DNA of 5,526 nt. Source: an uncultured Clostridia bacterium (GTDB lineage: Bacteria; Bacillota_A; Clostridia; Peptostreptococcales; Anaerovoracaceae). The stretch lies in contig CAMPCK010000074.1 in assembly GCA_946645735.1 (NCBI GenBank), positions 1 through 5,526 of the forward strand. Reading direction: 5' to 3'. Positions 5,108 to 5,526 of this stretch are shown in pieces. The notes under the pieces are model-generated. The model made no database searches, was not told the origin of the DNA, and worked only from the letters and a program-made list of their open reading frames with translations. Both the position numbers and the translations under genes were made by a program. Position 1 is the first letter of the stretch; each line of letters begins with the position of its first letter.

Positions 5108-5526
5108 TCAGGCCTCTACAAAGGCGCTGTAAATAGCCTGGATTGCCTTATTAAAATCTTTATTATCAACACCGACGATGATATTGAGCTCCGATGAACC
5201 CTGGTCTATCATCCTGATGTTAACGCCTGCGTTGGCGAGAGCTGTGAAGAGGGTTGCAGCAGTTCCTCTTCTTGCGGACATCTGATGTCCTACGGTTGCG
5301 ATCTGCGCAATGTTTTCGATGACATCTATGGAGTCCGGTCTTAATCTTGACTGGAATTCATCCAGGATCTCGTCCAGTCTGCCCTTTATCTGCTTGTTGC
5401 TCATGACAACGGAAACCGTATCGATTCCTGAAGGCAGATGCTCGAATCCGATATCGTAGTCATCAAGAACGCCCAGGATACGTCTTACGAATCCCTTCTC
5501 CTGGCTCATCATGTTCTTGTAAAGGG
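5108..5526 (-). CDS. Aspartate kinase, C-terminal ACT regulatory region (cut by right edge)
   Basis: Aspartokinase phosphorylates aspartate, the first step to lysine, threonine, methionine and diaminopimelate. Only about the last 138 of roughly 440 residues are present. An internal ATG at 5512 is not the start: the frame stays open to the edge as LYKNMMSQEKGFVRRILGVL, matching the aspartokinase segment that leads into the first ACT domain. Then come HLPSGIDTVSVVM, the first ACT domain, and QIATVGHQMSARRGTAATLF with GVNIRMIDQGSSELNIIVGV, the second ACT domain, which binds the feedback inhibitor (usually lysine or threonine) in this family. The catalytic domain is outside the window, so the isozyme and effector cannot be told and no specific symbol is given. 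The stop is TGA at 5108-5110; the kinase-like gene follows in the same direction. Confidence 0.93.
   Translation of the reverse strand, partial: LYKNMMSQEKGFVRRILGVLDDYDIGFEHLPSGIDTVSVVMSNKQIKGRLDEILDEFQSRLRPDSIDVIENIAQIATVGHQMSARRGTAATLFTALANAGVNIRMIDQGSSELNIIVGVDNKDFNKAIQAIYSAFVEA

Overview
The window is a compact, one-direction stretch of bacterial chromosome. All seven genes lie on the minus strand, so transcription runs from the right edge (5526) to the left edge (1). Strong AGGAGG-type ribosome binding sites, a clostridial FtsH/TilS/MetRS protein style, middling GC content and very tight packing suggest a Firmicute, most likely a Lachnospiraceae-type Clostridium. That placement is inferred from protein style and gene order, not proven. 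No mobile element, CRISPR array, rRNA or tRNA gene is visible, and no stretch above about 80 bases lacks a gene.

In transcription order: (1) the C-terminal ACT-domain end of an aspartokinase, cut by the right edge; (2) a cytidylate kinase-like P-loop kinase; (3) a 59-residue single-pass membrane protein that I do not recognise; (4) full-length methionyl-tRNA synthetase (metG) with a C-terminal tRNA-binding domain; (5) a TatD-family metal-dependent hydrolase; (6) a short tRNA(Ile)-lysidine synthetase (tilS); (7) the N-terminal 99 residues of the membrane protease FtsH, cut by the left edge. Genes 1 to 4 are separated by 2 to 25 bases, and tatD and tilS abut exactly, so 1 to 6 look like one operon. 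A GC-rich hairpin just after metG may partly terminate it. ftsH is the only gene with a clear promoter of its own, in the 78-base gap after tilS, and it starts with TTG.

The core theme is translation fidelity and housekeeping. MetG charges tRNA with methionine. TilS makes lysidine in the CAU-anticodon tRNA(Ile), which stops that tRNA from being charged by MetRS. FtsH does membrane protein quality control. The aspartokinase feeds lysine, methionine and threonine synthesis.

This is mostly an ordinary housekeeping region. The points most worth a second look are the unrecognised small membrane protein wedged between the kinase and metG, the hairpin that conflicts with the longest tatD start, the short TilS without a C-terminal domain, the altered KMSKS loop of MetRS, and an inverted repeat centred on the ftsH -10 box.
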